A stretch of DNA of 64,000 nucleotides from Nocardioides thalensis (GTDB taxonomy: Bacteria > Actinomycetota > Actinomycetes > Propionibacteriales > Nocardioidaceae): the NCBI RefSeq assembly GCF_013410655.1, contig NZ_JACCFP010000001.1, positions 806,001 through 870,000 of the forward strand. The letters run 5' to 3'. Within the stretch, counting starts at the first letter, position 1; each line of letters opens with the position of its first letter. The notes below the pieces were generated by a model. The model worked only from the letters and a program-made list of their open reading frames with translations. It was not told the DNA's origin and ran no database searches. This document shows, piece after piece, positions 11,208 to 21,881 of the stretch. Made by a program: the position numbers and the translations under genes.

Positions 11208-12089
11208 ATGGACCCGCGCGTCGGCGAGCTCGCGCAGCGCCTCGAGCGCACCGGCTACCTCAGCGACGACGCCCTGTCCACGGTGCTGTTCCTGGCGCTC
11301 GAGATGCGGCGGCCGCTCCTCCTCGAGGGTGAGCCCGGCACGGGCAAGACCGCGTTGGCGGAGGCGGTCGCCGAGGCGCTCGAGCTGCCGCTGATCCGGC
11401 TCCAGTGCTACGAGGGGATCGACGCGACCCAGGCGCTCTACGACTGGGACTTCCCGCGGCAGATCCTGCACCTGCGCGCGCTCGAGGCGGTCGCGCCGGC
11501 GGGGGAGGCGCCCGACGTCGCCGAGGCGGAGAAGAGCCTGTACGACGAGCGGTTCCTCCTCGCCCGGCCGGTGCTCGCCGCGCTCCAGCAGGCGCCGGCG
11601 GTGCTGCTCGTGGACGAGATCGACCGGGCGGACGACGAGTTCGAGGCCTTCCTGCTCGAGGTGCTGTCGACCTACCAGGTGACCATCCCCGAGCTCGGCA
11701 CCGTGCAGGCGGCGGTGCCGCCCACCGTGGTGCTCACGTCCAACCGCACCCGCGAGCTGCACGACGCGCTGAAGCGGCGCTGCCTCTACCACTGGATCGA
11801 CCACCCGGGTCTCGACCGCGAGGTCGCGATCGTCCGGTCCCGCGCGCCGCAGGTGAGCGCCGCGCTGGCGCGCCAGGTGGTGGGTGTCGTGCAGCAGTTG
11901 CGCGACGGCGGCGACCTGCTCAAGCCGCCCGGGATCGCCGAGACCCTCGACTGGGCGCGGGCGCTGCACCACCTCGGCACCGACGACCTCGACCTCGAAG
12001 TCGCCGCCGCGACCATCGGCGCGCTGGTGAAGTACCGCGAGGACGCCGACCGGGTGCGGGCTGCGCTCGACCGGATGCTGACACCATGA
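11208..12089 (+). CDS. coxD: CoxD-type AAA+ ATPase (MoxR family)
   Basis: 293 residues. Walker A is GEPGTGKT (residues 41-48), Walker B VLLVDEIDRAD with D136/E137, and the sensor region LTSNRTRELHDALKRRC. This is the MoxR/CoxD group, whose members act as chaperone ATPases. In Oligotropha, CoxD is needed to assemble the Cu-S-Mo site of CO dehydrogenase. Its stop overlaps the ATG of the VWA partner by four bases, the usual AAA-VWA pair. Within this window it is distinct from the two MoxR proteins at 30216 and 34662. Confidence 0.92.
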   Translation: MDPRVGELAQRLERTGYLSDDALSTVLFLALEMRRPLLLEGEPGTGKTALAEAVAEALELPLIRLQCYEGIDATQALYDWDFPRQILHLRALEAVAPAGEAPDVAEAEKSLYDERFLLARPVLAALQQAPAVLLVDEIDRADDEFEAFLLEVLSTYQVTIPELGTVQAAVPPTVVLTSNRTRELHDALKRRCLYHWIDHPGLDREVAIVRSRAPQVSAALARQVVGVVQQLRDGGDLLKPPGIAETLDWARALHHLGTDDLDLEVAAATIGALVKYREDADRVRAALDRMLTP

Positions 12090-13211
12090 GCGGCGACGCC
12101 GACGAGATCCTGCTCGGCTTCGCCCGCGCGCTCCGGGCGGCCGGCGTACCGGTGACCGCCGATCGCACGCGCGCCTACCTCGACGCCGTCGCGCTCGCCG
12201 GGCTCGACGACCCCGCGGCGACGTACGCCGCCGGTCGCGCCACGCTGTGCGGCTGCCCCGACGACCTCGTGCGCCACGACCAGGTGTTCCGGGAGTGGTT
12301 CAGCGGCGACCCGCTGCCGGCACCGACCGGGCGGGTGGAGCCGCGGGTGAGCTCGCAGCCGATGGTCGACCTCGCCGACGAGGAGGGGGACGGTGCCAGC
12401 GACGGCGACCGGGTGCGCGCCGCGGCGAGCGCCGAGGAGGTGCTGCGCCACCGCGACGTCGCGGGGCTCTCCGCGGCCGAGCGCCGCCGTCTCGCGGCGC
12501 TGTTCGAGTCGCTGCGCACGCCGGCGCCGCGGCGGCGTGCCCTGCGGGCCGTGCCTGCGCCCCGCGGCCGCGTCGACGCGTCGCGCACGCTGCGCGCCAG
12601 CCTGCGCCGGATGGGCGAGCCCGCGAAGATCCACCGCCGGCGGCGCGGCACCCGGAGCCGGCGGGTGGTGCTGCTCGTCGACGTCTCCGGGTCGATGAGC
12701 GGGTACGCCGACCCGCTGCTCAGGCTGGCGCACCGGATGACCACCGGGTCTCGATACGCCGGCTCGCTAGCGCGAACCGGCTACTCGACCAACCGGGTGG
12801 TCGAGGTGTTCACGGTCGGTACCCGCCTCACCCACGTGACCCGCGCCCTCCGCCAGCGCGACCCGGAGCGCGCGCTCGTCGCGGCCGGCGCCGTCGTGCC
12901 GGACTGGTCGGGTGGCACCCGGCTGGGCGAGACGCTGCGGGCGTTCGTCGACCGCCACCGCGACCGCGCGCGCGGCGCGGTCGTGGTGATCTGCTCCGAC
13001 GGGTGGGAGCGCGGCGACCCCGACCTGCTCGCCGAGCAGGTCGCCCGGCTGCACCGGCTCGCGCACCGCGTCGTCTGGCTGAACCCGCATCGCGGCAAGG
13101 ACGGCTACCAGCCCCTCCAGCGGGGCGTGCTCGCCGTGCTCCCGCACGTCGACGCGTTCGTCGCCGGGCACTCGCTGGCGACGTACGCCGAGCTCATGGA
13201 GGTGATCGAGC

Positions 13212-13219
<8 letters not shown>
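12086..13219 (+). CDS. coxE: CoxE-type VWA domain protein
   Basis: 377 residues. An alpha-helical N-terminal domain (GFARALRAAGVPVT) is followed by a basic region and a C-terminal von Willebrand A domain with a complete MIDAS, DVSGSMS (D199, S201, S203). It partners CoxD in maturing CO-dehydrogenase-like enzymes. Residues about 221-237 (SRYAGSLARTGYSTN) are encoded by a GGTCTCGATACG palindromic repeat inserted in frame between the first VWA helix and the next strand (VVEVFTVGTRL), a place where orthologues have a short loop. It overlaps xdhC by eight bases. Confidence 0.9.
12747..12794. repeat. GGTCTCGATACG palindromic repeat inside coxE (P2 variant)
   Basis: The left end GGTCTCGATACGCC and right end GGCTACTCGACCAACC are imperfectly complementary around GGCTCGCTAGCGCGAACC. 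Compared with the GGTTTCGAGG/CCTCAACC copies, the paired positions differ together (GATA/TACTC versus GAGG/CCTC). It is in frame and adds about 16 residues to CoxE. Confidence 0.7.
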
Positions 13220-14471
<1,252 letters not shown>

Positions 14472-14480
14472 TCTGTCCGC

Positions 14481-15719
14481 ATGGCGCGCGCAGAGCTGCA
14501 GGCCCGGCGGTTGGAGGCGGTCCGCGCCTGGACGTCGTTCGTCGAGCACACCGACGGCGTCGACCGGCTGGTGCGGCCCGAGATCCTGCGCAGCTGGACC
14601 CGCTCGGAGTCGGCGGTCCTGACCACGGTCGAGGCGGCGCCGCTCGCCGACGAGTCGGAGACCCGCTCGGTCTGGCGCGACTCCCCGCTCCAGCTCGCGG
14701 TCGAGCGGGTCGAGGAGGAGCTGCGCCGTACGGCCGAGGACGGTGACCTCGTCGTCGCGGTGACCGATGCGCAGACCCGGATCCTCTGGACGTACGGCGG
14801 CCGCGTCATGCGTCGCAAGGCCGAGACCGTCAACTTCGTGCCCGGCGGCCGGTGGGACGACCGCTCGGTCGGCACCAACGCCCTCGACCTCGCCAACCGC
14901 GACGCCCAGCCGTCGATGGTGTTCAGCGCCGAGCACTACGCGTCGATCGTGCACAACTGGGTCTGCTGGGCGGCGCCCCTGCACGACCCGGTCACCGGCG
15001 CCAAGCTCGGCGTCATCGACCTGTCGACGACCTGGGACCGCACCCACCCGATCGGCCTCGCGACCGCGCGGGTCCTGGCCCGGCTGGTCGAGGGCGCGAT
15101 GCCGCGCACCCAGCAGTACGTCGGCGCCGTCGAGGAGACCGCCGACCCCGGCCTGGTGATGACGCTGCTCGGCACCGCCGAAGCCCGCCTCGACGGGCAG
15201 CGGCTGCTGCTCACCCGCCGCCAGACCGAGGTGCTGGCGCTGCTCGCGCTCCACCCGGAGGGCCTGTCGCTCGAGCAGCTGCACGCCCACCTCTACGGCG
15301 ACCAGGCCGTCACCTTCTCGACGCTCAAGGCCGAGGTCTCCCACCTGCGCCACGCCCTCGGCGGCCAGCTCGCGTCGCGCCCCTACCGGTTGCTGATGCC
15401 CGTCGCCACCGACGTCGACCACGTGCTCGCCCTCCTGCGCCGCGGCCAGGTCGGCCCGGCACTCGACGCCTACGGCGGCGACCTCCTGCCCGGCACCAAC
15501 AGCCCGGCGCTCGTCGAGATGGGCGAGTACGTCGCCGTCGCCGTGCGCGAGGCCTTGCTCGCCGACCCGCAGCCCGACGCGGTCATCCACTACAGCGAGC
15601 TGGCGCCCTACGACGCCGAGGTGCTCGAGGTCTGCCTCGACCGGCTGCGACCGATCGGCGGCCGCTCCCACCCCGCGGTGCCCCTGCTGAAGGGTCGCCT
15701 CGCCGTCGCCCGCGGCTGA
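14481..15719 (+). CDS. GAF-domain winged-helix transcriptional regulator
   Basis: 412 residues. After a helical start (RPEILRSWTRSE) comes a GAF-type sensory domain (DLVVAVTDAQTRILWTYGGR ... SVGTNALDLA ... VHNWVCWAAPLHDPVTGAKLG). The C-terminal part is a winged helix (LLLTRRQTEVLALLALHPEG, then TFSTLKAEVSHLRHALG), resembling the OmpR/PhoB fold. This architecture is found in actinobacterial regulators beside aldehyde or alcohol metabolism genes. Its place directly after xdhC suggests it senses a substrate of the molybdenum hydroxylase system, which is an inference. No sigma-54 interaction domain is present. Confidence 0.83.
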   Translation: MARAELQARRLEAVRAWTSFVEHTDGVDRLVRPEILRSWTRSESAVLTTVEAAPLADESETRSVWRDSPLQLAVERVEEELRRTAEDGDLVVAVTDAQTRILWTYGGRVMRRKAETVNFVPGGRWDDRSVGTNALDLANRDAQPSMVFSAEHYASIVHNWVCWAAPLHDPVTGAKLGVIDLSTTWDRTHPIGLATARVLARLVEGAMPRTQQYVGAVEETADPGLVMTLLGTAEARLDGQRLLLTRRQTEVLALLALHPEGLSLEQLHAHLYGDQAVTFSTLKAEVSHLRHALGGQLASRPYRLLMPVATDVDHVLALLRRGQVGPALDAYGGDLLPGTNSPALVEMGEYVAVAVREALLADPQPDAVIHYSELAPYDAEVLEVCLDRLRPIGGRSHPAVPLLKGRLAVARG

Positions 15720-15800
15720 GACCGACCCGGCCTGAGACGCCGGCGTCTCCATTTCGGCCCCTCGTTGGATCAGGGCGGGCCCGTCGCGCACTGGTAGGGC

Positions 15801-16910
15801 ATGCTCCCGTCCGCACCCGCGGCCCCCGCCGCGCCCGCGGTCCCGCCCACGACGCCCCCCGCGCGCCCCCGCCCGACGGTGCGCGAGGCGAGGTCGCTCG
15901 ACCGGGCCGGCGACTGGGACCGGCTCGCCGACGGCGCGCCCCTGGCCAGCCCCTTCCTCAAGTCGTGGTGGCTGACGGCCGTCGCCGACCGGAACGCGCG
16001 CTACCTGCTCGTGCTCGAGGACGACCGGCTGCTCGGCGGCCTGGCCGTACGGCGCAGCCGGCGGCTCGGTGTGCCGGTCTACACCGCGCTCGGCGCCGGG
16101 CGGCTGTGCCCCGACCACATCGACCTCGTGGCCGAGCCGGGTCGCGCGGACGACGTCGTCGCCGCGCTGCGCGACTGGTTCACCCGGCCGGGCAACCGGG
16201 TGGTCGACCTCGACGGGCTCCACGAGCGCGCGCGGGTGGTCGACGCGCTGCCCGGCGCCGCGCTCACGACCACCGACCTCGGGCCGTGGGAGCCGCTGCC
16301 CGCAGACCCGGCCGACTACTACCGGGCCCGCACCCGGACGTTCGCCAAGCGGACGGGGAAGAAGCAGCGCCGCGCGGAGCGCGCCGGCACCGTCTTCCGT
16401 CGGCTGCCCGACGCCGAGGTCGCCGGCGGGCTCGACGACCTGTGGTCGCTGCACGCGGTCCGCCGCGACCGGCGTCCACTGCTGCGGTGGTCGCCGCAGA
16501 TCCGGCGCGCCGTGCTCGCCGGGACGAGCGCGGGGGAGGTGCGGATCCACGTCGCCGAGCGGGACGGCGCCCGGTGCGGGGTGCTGCTGAGCTTCACGAC
16601 CGGCGGCCGGCTGTCGACGTACCAGATCGCCCGCCGGCTCGAGCCGGACCACGCCGACGTCGGCAACCTCCTCTACGCCGCCGCGATCGAGGACGCGTGC
16701 CGCGACGGGCTGACCGAGCTCGACCTGCTGCGCGGTGCCGAGCCCTACAAGCTGTCGTTCGCGTCCGAGGCTCGCGCGGTGGTGCGGGCCCGGGCCGCCC
16801 ACGGCCCGGGCGCCCGGCTGGTGCTGCGCCTGGTCGTGGTCGCCGAGCGCGCGCGGCGCGCGGCGGGAGCCGCCGTACGCCGCCTCCGGAGCCGGGGCCT
16901 CGATGACTGA
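15801..16910 (+). CDS. GNAT-type acyltransferase, CelD/BcsL-like
   Basis: 369 residues. A Pro/Ala-rich N-terminus is followed by the acyltransferase fold of the CelD/BcsL (FemAB-related) family: LASPFLKSWWLTAVADRN, the central YYRARTRTFAKRTGKKQRRAE and a C-terminal half with GVLLSFTTGGRLSTYQIARR and EDACRDGLTELDLLRG...YKLSFASEAR. Members acylate sugars in capsule or exopolysaccharide synthesis. It starts a five-gene, same-strand block in which every gene overlaps or touches the next, and its stop overlaps the flippase gene by eight bases. The substrate is unknown. Confidence 0.85.
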   Translation: MLPSAPAAPAAPAVPPTTPPARPRPTVREARSLDRAGDWDRLADGAPLASPFLKSWWLTAVADRNARYLLVLEDDRLLGGLAVRRSRRLGVPVYTALGAGRLCPDHIDLVAEPGRADDVVAALRDWFTRPGNRVVDLDGLHERARVVDALPGAALTTTDLGPWEPLPADPADYYRARTRTFAKRTGKKQRRAERAGTVFRRLPDAEVAGGLDDLWSLHAVRRDRRPLLRWSPQIRRAVLAGTSAGEVRIHVAERDGARCGVLLSFTTGGRLSTYQIARRLEPDHADVGNLLYAAAIEDACRDGLTELDLLRGAEPYKLSFASEARAVVRARAAHGPGARLVLRLVVVAERARRAAGAAVRRLRSRGLDD

Positions 16911-18384
16911 CGCGGGAGCGAGCACCGCGGAGGCGCCGGCCGAGCCGGTCACCGGCAGCCTGGTGCGCGGCGCGGGCTGGCTCGGTGCCGGCGCGGCGAT
17001 CGTGAAGTCGGCGCAGACGGCAGTGCTCCTGCTGCTCGCCGCGATGCTCGCCCCCTCGGCGATCGGGGTGCTCGCCGTCGGCGCCCTGGTCCTCAACGTG
17101 ACGGGCGTGATCACCGACCTCGGCAGCAGCACGGCGCTCGTGCACTGGCGTGGGGACGCCGAGCGTGCGGCGCGCAGCGCTCTCACGGTCGCGCTCGGGC
17201 TCGCAGTGACGATCACCGCGGCCGTGTGGCTCCTCGCCCCCGGGATGTCGCACGTGCTCAACACCGGCGACCTCGGCACCGACGTCATCCGCGGCCTGAT
17301 CCTCTGCCTGCCGTTCACCGCGGTCTCGGGGGTGAGCCAGGAACTGCTGCGGAGGTCGCTGGCGTTCCGGCGCCGGGTGCTCCCCGACATGGTCGGCGCG
17401 GTCGCCGGCGCGGTGCTGTCGGTGTCGCTCGCGGCGACCGGGCACGGTGCGTTCTCCCTCGTCTACGGCCAGCTGATGCAGGTCTCCCTCGTGATGGTCC
17501 TGCTCTGGTGCATGCGCGCGCCGGTCCGGCCGGGCTGGAGCCGCGACGACATCGCCGGCCTGGTCCGGTACGGCGGGCACCTCGCCGCCGCCAACCTCCT
17601 CACCCTGCTGATGCTCAACGTCGACTACCTCGTCGTCGCGCACGAGCTCGGCGCGTCCGCGCTCGGCGCCTACTCGATGGCGTTCCGGCTGGCCTACATG
17701 CCCTACCTGCTGATCGGGATCGTCATCGGCGGCGCCGCGTTCGCCCACCTGTGCCGGTTGGCCGGGCGCGACCTCGCGCGCGCGGTGGTCGACAGCGCCG
17801 TGGTGCTCCACACCCTGGTGCTGCCGCTCTACGCCGGCATCGTCCTGCTGGCGCCCCACCTGGGCCTGCTCGGCGAGCAGTGGGAGCCGGCGGTGCCCGC
17901 ACTGCGCTGGCTGGCGCTCTACGGGATGACGCTCAGCGCCCTGCACCTGTGCCTGGTCACCCTCAACGCCGTGGACCGCACGCGCGACACGTTCCTCCTC
18001 AACGCGGTGCACCTGGTCGTCCTGGTCGGGCTGCTCGTCGCGGTCGTCAACGACGGGATCACGATGGTGGCCGTCGGCCAGGCCGCTGCGGCAGCGGTGA
18101 CCCTCGTCGCCGCGCTCGCCGTCGTCGGGCGCCGAGTGCCGGGGATCGAGTGGGGTGCGCTGCTCGGGCGGCTCGCCCCGGCCGGGTTCGGCGTGTTCCT
18201 GATGGCCGGGGTCGCGGTCGTCCCGCAGGTGGTGTGGCCCGACACCCGCACCTCGTTGTCCGGACTGCTGCTGGTCGGCTCGGCGGCCGCGGCGGCGTAC
18301 GCCGTCCCGGTCGTGCTGCTCGTGCCGGGCCGGTCGGCGGCCGTGGCCACCGCGGTGTCGCGCGTCGTGCGGGGGCGGGCATGA
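16903..18384 (+). CDS. Polysaccharide flippase (Wzx/MOP superfamily)
   Basis: 493 residues with about twelve to fourteen hydrophobic helices and few charged residues between them, beginning GSLVRGAGWLGAGAAIVKSA and containing YGGHLAAANLLTLLMLNVDYLVVAHELGA, the usual signature region of oligosaccharide flippases. It probably moves lipid-linked repeat units across the membrane. The true start is ATG 16903; the open frame upstream is a shadow of the acyltransferase. The ATGA overlap with the deacetylase gene shows coupling. Confidence 0.87.
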   Translation: MTDAGASTAEAPAEPVTGSLVRGAGWLGAGAAIVKSAQTAVLLLLAAMLAPSAIGVLAVGALVLNVTGVITDLGSSTALVHWRGDAERAARSALTVALGLAVTITAAVWLLAPGMSHVLNTGDLGTDVIRGLILCLPFTAVSGVSQELLRRSLAFRRRVLPDMVGAVAGAVLSVSLAATGHGAFSLVYGQLMQVSLVMVLLWCMRAPVRPGWSRDDIAGLVRYGGHLAAANLLTLLMLNVDYLVVAHELGASALGAYSMAFRLAYMPYLLIGIVIGGAAFAHLCRLAGRDLARAVVDSAVVLHTLVLPLYAGIVLLAPHLGLLGEQWEPAVPALRWLALYGMTLSALHLCLVTLNAVDRTRDTFLLNAVHLVVLVGLLVAVVNDGITMVAVGQAAAAAVTLVAALAVVGRRVPGIEWGALLGRLAPAGFGVFLMAGVAVVPQVVWPDTRTSLSGLLLVGSAAAAAYAVPVVLLVPGRSAAVATAVSRVVRGRA

Positions 18385-19205
18385 GGACCACGACCAGGCT
18401 GGCGGCCGCGCTGGTCCAGCCGGCGGTGCGGGCGACGACCGCCCTCTCGGGTGGGTCCGGGACGCTGACCCTCGTCGGCTGGCACCGCATCGGCGACGCC
18501 CGCGACGGACTGACCACCACGCCGGAGGACTTCGCCCGTCACCTCGACGTCCTCGAGGAGTGGGGCGCGACCGTGCTCCCGCTCGACGAGGCCTACCGGC
18601 TGCTCGCCGCCGGGCGGCTGCCCGATCGGGCGGTCGCGCTGACGTTCGACGACGGCTACGCGAGCGTGGTCGAGCAGGCGTGGCCCGAGCTGCGCCGCCG
18701 GGGCCTGCCCGCGACGCTCTTCGCGGTCAGCGACTACGTGCTGCGCGGCGGCCGCTTCCCCTGGGACCACCGGCACCGGCCGGACAGCGACCTGACCCGG
18801 CTCGCGACGGCCGCCGCGCTCTGCGACGCAGCCGCCGAGGGCCTCGACATCGGCTCGCACACCGCCACCCACCGGTGGCTGCCCGGCCTCCGGCCGCAGC
18901 AGGTCGCCGACGAGCTCGTGCGGTCGCGAGCCACGCTCGAGGACCTGCTCGGCCGCCCGGTCACCTCCTTCGCCTACCCGATGGGCGGGTGGGACGAGCG
19001 GATCCGCGACCAGGTCGAGGCGGCCGGCTACGAGATCGCGATCACCACCGAGCGCGGCCGGAACTCACCCGGGCACGACCCGGTGTCGCTGCGGCGGGCC
19101 TTCGCCTTCGACCGCCCCCGCGACGTGCGGCGGCAGCTCGACGGGGCGTTCACGTGGATGCGGGCGATCGAGCGCCGGCGCAACCGGAAGGAGCCGCAGT
19201 GGTGA
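18381..19205 (+). CDS. Polysaccharide deacetylase (NodB/CE4 family)
   Basis: 274 residues. NodB-homology motifs are present: ALTFDDGY (motif 1, metal and base Asp residues), SHTATH (motif 2, the two metal His), and FAYPMGGWDE (motif 3). A short hydrophobic N-terminus (RLAAALVQPAVRATTALS) could be a membrane tether. CE4 enzymes remove N-acetyl groups from glycans; here the substrate is probably the polymer made by the surrounding cluster. The gene overlaps the glycosyltransferase by four bases. Confidence 0.9.
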   Translation: MRTTTRLAAALVQPAVRATTALSGGSGTLTLVGWHRIGDARDGLTTTPEDFARHLDVLEEWGATVLPLDEAYRLLAAGRLPDRAVALTFDDGYASVVEQAWPELRRRGLPATLFAVSDYVLRGGRFPWDHRHRPDSDLTRLATAAALCDAAAEGLDIGSHTATHRWLPGLRPQQVADELVRSRATLEDLLGRPVTSFAYPMGGWDERIRDQVEAAGYEIAITTERGRNSPGHDPVSLRRAFAFDRPRDVRRQLDGAFTWMRAIERRRNRKEPQW

Positions 19206-20338
19206 GGCTGTTGTCCGTGATCCCGGTGCTCGGCGCCGGTGGCGCAGAGGTGGTCGCGACCACGCTCGCCGTCGACGCCCGGCGGCGCGGCCACGAGGTC
19301 CGGATCGCGAGCGCCGGGGGTTTCCGCGCCGACGAGGTGGTGGCGGCCGGCGTACCGCACCATGCCGTGCGGCTCGACAGCCGCCGCGCCGTCGACCTGA
19401 CGAGCTCGGTCCGGGCGCTCCGCCGGCTGCGGCGCGGCTGGGCGCCCGACGTCGTGCACGCCCACAACGTCAAGGCCGCCGTCGTCGCCCGCCTGGCCGT
19501 CGGTGGCTCGGCCCCCGTGGTGACGACCCTGCACGGCGTTCCCGACGGCGAGCTGGCGACCGGGGCGCGGCTCCTGCGGCGCACCAGCGACCACGTCGTC
19601 GCCGTCTCGCTCCACGTCGCCGACGGCCTCGTCGAGCACGGCTTTCCGGCCGCGCGGGTGAGCGTGATCGAGAACGCCGTGACGCCCCCGCCGCGGCGCG
19701 ACCGCGAGCAGGCCCGGCTGCGGCTCGGCATCGCGCCCGGCGCCGTGGTCGGGCTGTGCCTGGCGCGGCTCGCGACCCAGAAGCGGCACGACCTCCTCGT
19801 CCGGGCGTGGGAGCGGCTCCCCGCCGGCTCGGTCCTGCTGCTCGCCGGCGACGGCCCGACCCGCGGCGCGGTCGAGCGCCAGGTCGCACAGGGCACCGGT
19901 GACATCCGGCTCCTCGGCGAGCGGACCGACGCCGACTGGCTGCTGGCCGCCGCGGACTTCCTCGTCCTCCCGACCGACTGGGAGGGCCTGCCGATCAGCC
20001 TGCTGGAGGCGATGAGCCTCGGTCTGCCCGTGGTCGTCTCGCGCGTCGGCGGCGTGCTCGAGACCCTCGGCGATGGCGTGCGGCTGGTCGAGCCGGGCTC
20101 CGCCGACGCGCTCGCCGTTGCGCTCATCGACCTCACGACCGACCCGGTCGCCCGGCGGCGGCTCGGTCTGCGGGGCCGCGAGCTCGTCGCCCAGCGCTTC
20201 CACCTCGCGCCGATGCTCGACGCGTACGCGGCGACGTACGACGAGGCGTTGCGGGAGCGCCGCGTCACCGGCGCCGTGCCCGACCAGCTCGTCGACGCGG
20301 CCCTGCGCCGCGCGGTCCACGACGGGCTCCCGCGATGA
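19202..20338 (+). CDS. Glycosyltransferase family 4 (GT-B fold)
   Basis: 378 residues from the GTG of a GTGA overlap. N-terminal acceptor domain: VIPVLGAGGAEVVATTLAVD, VVHAHNVKAAVVARL. C-terminal donor domain: GLCLARLATQKRHDLLVRAW, LLGERTDADWLLAAADFLVLP, and WEGLPISLLEAMSLGLPVVV, in which EGLPISLLE is the E-x7-E type donor motif. It transfers a sugar from a nucleotide donor in polysaccharide synthesis. The specific sugar is unknown, although the adjacent galE suggests UDP-galactose supply. Confidence 0.9.
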   Translation: MRLLSVIPVLGAGGAEVVATTLAVDARRRGHEVRIASAGGFRADEVVAAGVPHHAVRLDSRRAVDLTSSVRALRRLRRGWAPDVVHAHNVKAAVVARLAVGGSAPVVTTLHGVPDGELATGARLLRRTSDHVVAVSLHVADGLVEHGFPAARVSVIENAVTPPPRRDREQARLRLGIAPGAVVGLCLARLATQKRHDLLVRAWERLPAGSVLLLAGDGPTRGAVERQVAQGTGDIRLLGERTDADWLLAAADFLVLPTDWEGLPISLLEAMSLGLPVVVSRVGGVLETLGDGVRLVEPGSADALAVALIDLTTDPVARRRLGLRGRELVAQRFHLAPMLDAYAATYDEALRERRVTGAVPDQLVDAALRRAVHDGLPR

Positions 20339-21345
20339 CGATCCTGGTGACCGGCGGGGCCGGCTACATCGGCGCCCACGTGGTCCGACTGCTCCTGCAA
20401 CGGGGCGACGTGGTCGTGGTCGACGACCTCAGCACCGGCCGGGCCGACCGCGTCGACCATGCCCGCATGGTCCGGGCCGACCTCTCGCTGGCCGCGGCGT
20501 CGTACCCCCTTGCCGAGCTGATGCGCGAGCACGGCGTGACCGGGGTGGTCCACTTCGCCGCCAAGAAGGACGTGGGCGAGTCGGTCGCGCGCCCCGCCTG
20601 GTACTACGAGCAGAACGTCGGCGGGCTGCTCGCCGTGCTCCGGGCGATGGAGAGCGCCGACGTCTCACGGCTGGTGTTCTCCTCCTCGGCGGCGGTGTAC
20701 GGCGCCGCCGCGACCGACGGTCGACCGGTCGGCGAGGGAGCGACCTGCGCGCCGATGAGCCCCTACGGGGAGACCAAGCTCGTCGGGGAGTGGATGTGCC
20801 GCAACGCCGAGCGTGCGTGGGGCCTGTCGTGGGCCGCGCTGCGCTACTTCAACGTCGCCGGCGCCGGCTGGTCCGACCTCGGCGACCCGACGGTGCAGAA
20901 CCTGGTCTCGATCGCCATCGACCGGGTCCGCCGTGGCGAGGGGGTGCCGGTGTTCGGCACCGACTACGCCACGGCCGACGGCACCTGCGTCCGCGACTAC
21001 GTGCACGTGGCCGACCTCGCCGACGCCCACCTCGCCGTGCTGGAGCACCTGGCCGCGAGCGCGGGCGACGCCGCGGAGCGGACCGACCCGGTCTTCAACG
21101 TCGGCACCGGCGCCGGCTCCTCGGTGCTCGAGGTGCTCGCCGCGGTCGGCGAGGCATCCGGCGCGGACGTCGTACCGCTTCCTGTCGACCGCCGGCCGGG
21201 CGACCCGGCCTCGGTCGTCGCCGACGTGGCGCGGATCCGCGACGTCGTGGGGTGGGACGCCAAGCGGGGCCTGCGGGAGATCGTCGGCTCGGCCTGGGAG
21301 GCGGCCGTCGCCGGGTCCAACCATCCGCCAACCGGCGCTCCCTAG
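20335..21345 (+). CDS. galE: UDP-glucose 4-epimerase
   Basis: 336 residues. It has the NAD-binding TGGAGYIG motif at residues 6-13, the SSSAAVYG serine region, the catalytic Tyr-x3-Lys (Y144-K148 in SPYGETK), and FNVAGA and GTDYATADGTCVRDYVHV. It belongs to the extended SDR family and interconverts UDP-glucose and UDP-galactose. It is the last gene of the polysaccharide block and overlaps the glycosyltransferase by four bases. The start codon is ATG. Confidence 0.93.
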   Translation: MTILVTGGAGYIGAHVVRLLLQRGDVVVVDDLSTGRADRVDHARMVRADLSLAAASYPLAELMREHGVTGVVHFAAKKDVGESVARPAWYYEQNVGGLLAVLRAMESADVSRLVFSSSAAVYGAAATDGRPVGEGATCAPMSPYGETKLVGEWMCRNAERAWGLSWAALRYFNVAGAGWSDLGDPTVQNLVSIAIDRVRRGEGVPVFGTDYATADGTCVRDYVHVADLADAHLAVLEHLAASAGDAAERTDPVFNVGTGAGSSVLEVLAAVGEASGADVVPLPVDRRPGDPASVVADVARIRDVVGWDAKRGLREIVGSAWEAAVAGSNHPPTGAP

Positions 21346-21389
21346 CGTGAGCGGGGTCACAGATTTCCCTCGACCCCTCAGGGAGCGTC

Positions 21390-21877
<488 letters not shown>

Positions 21878-21881
<4 letters not shown>

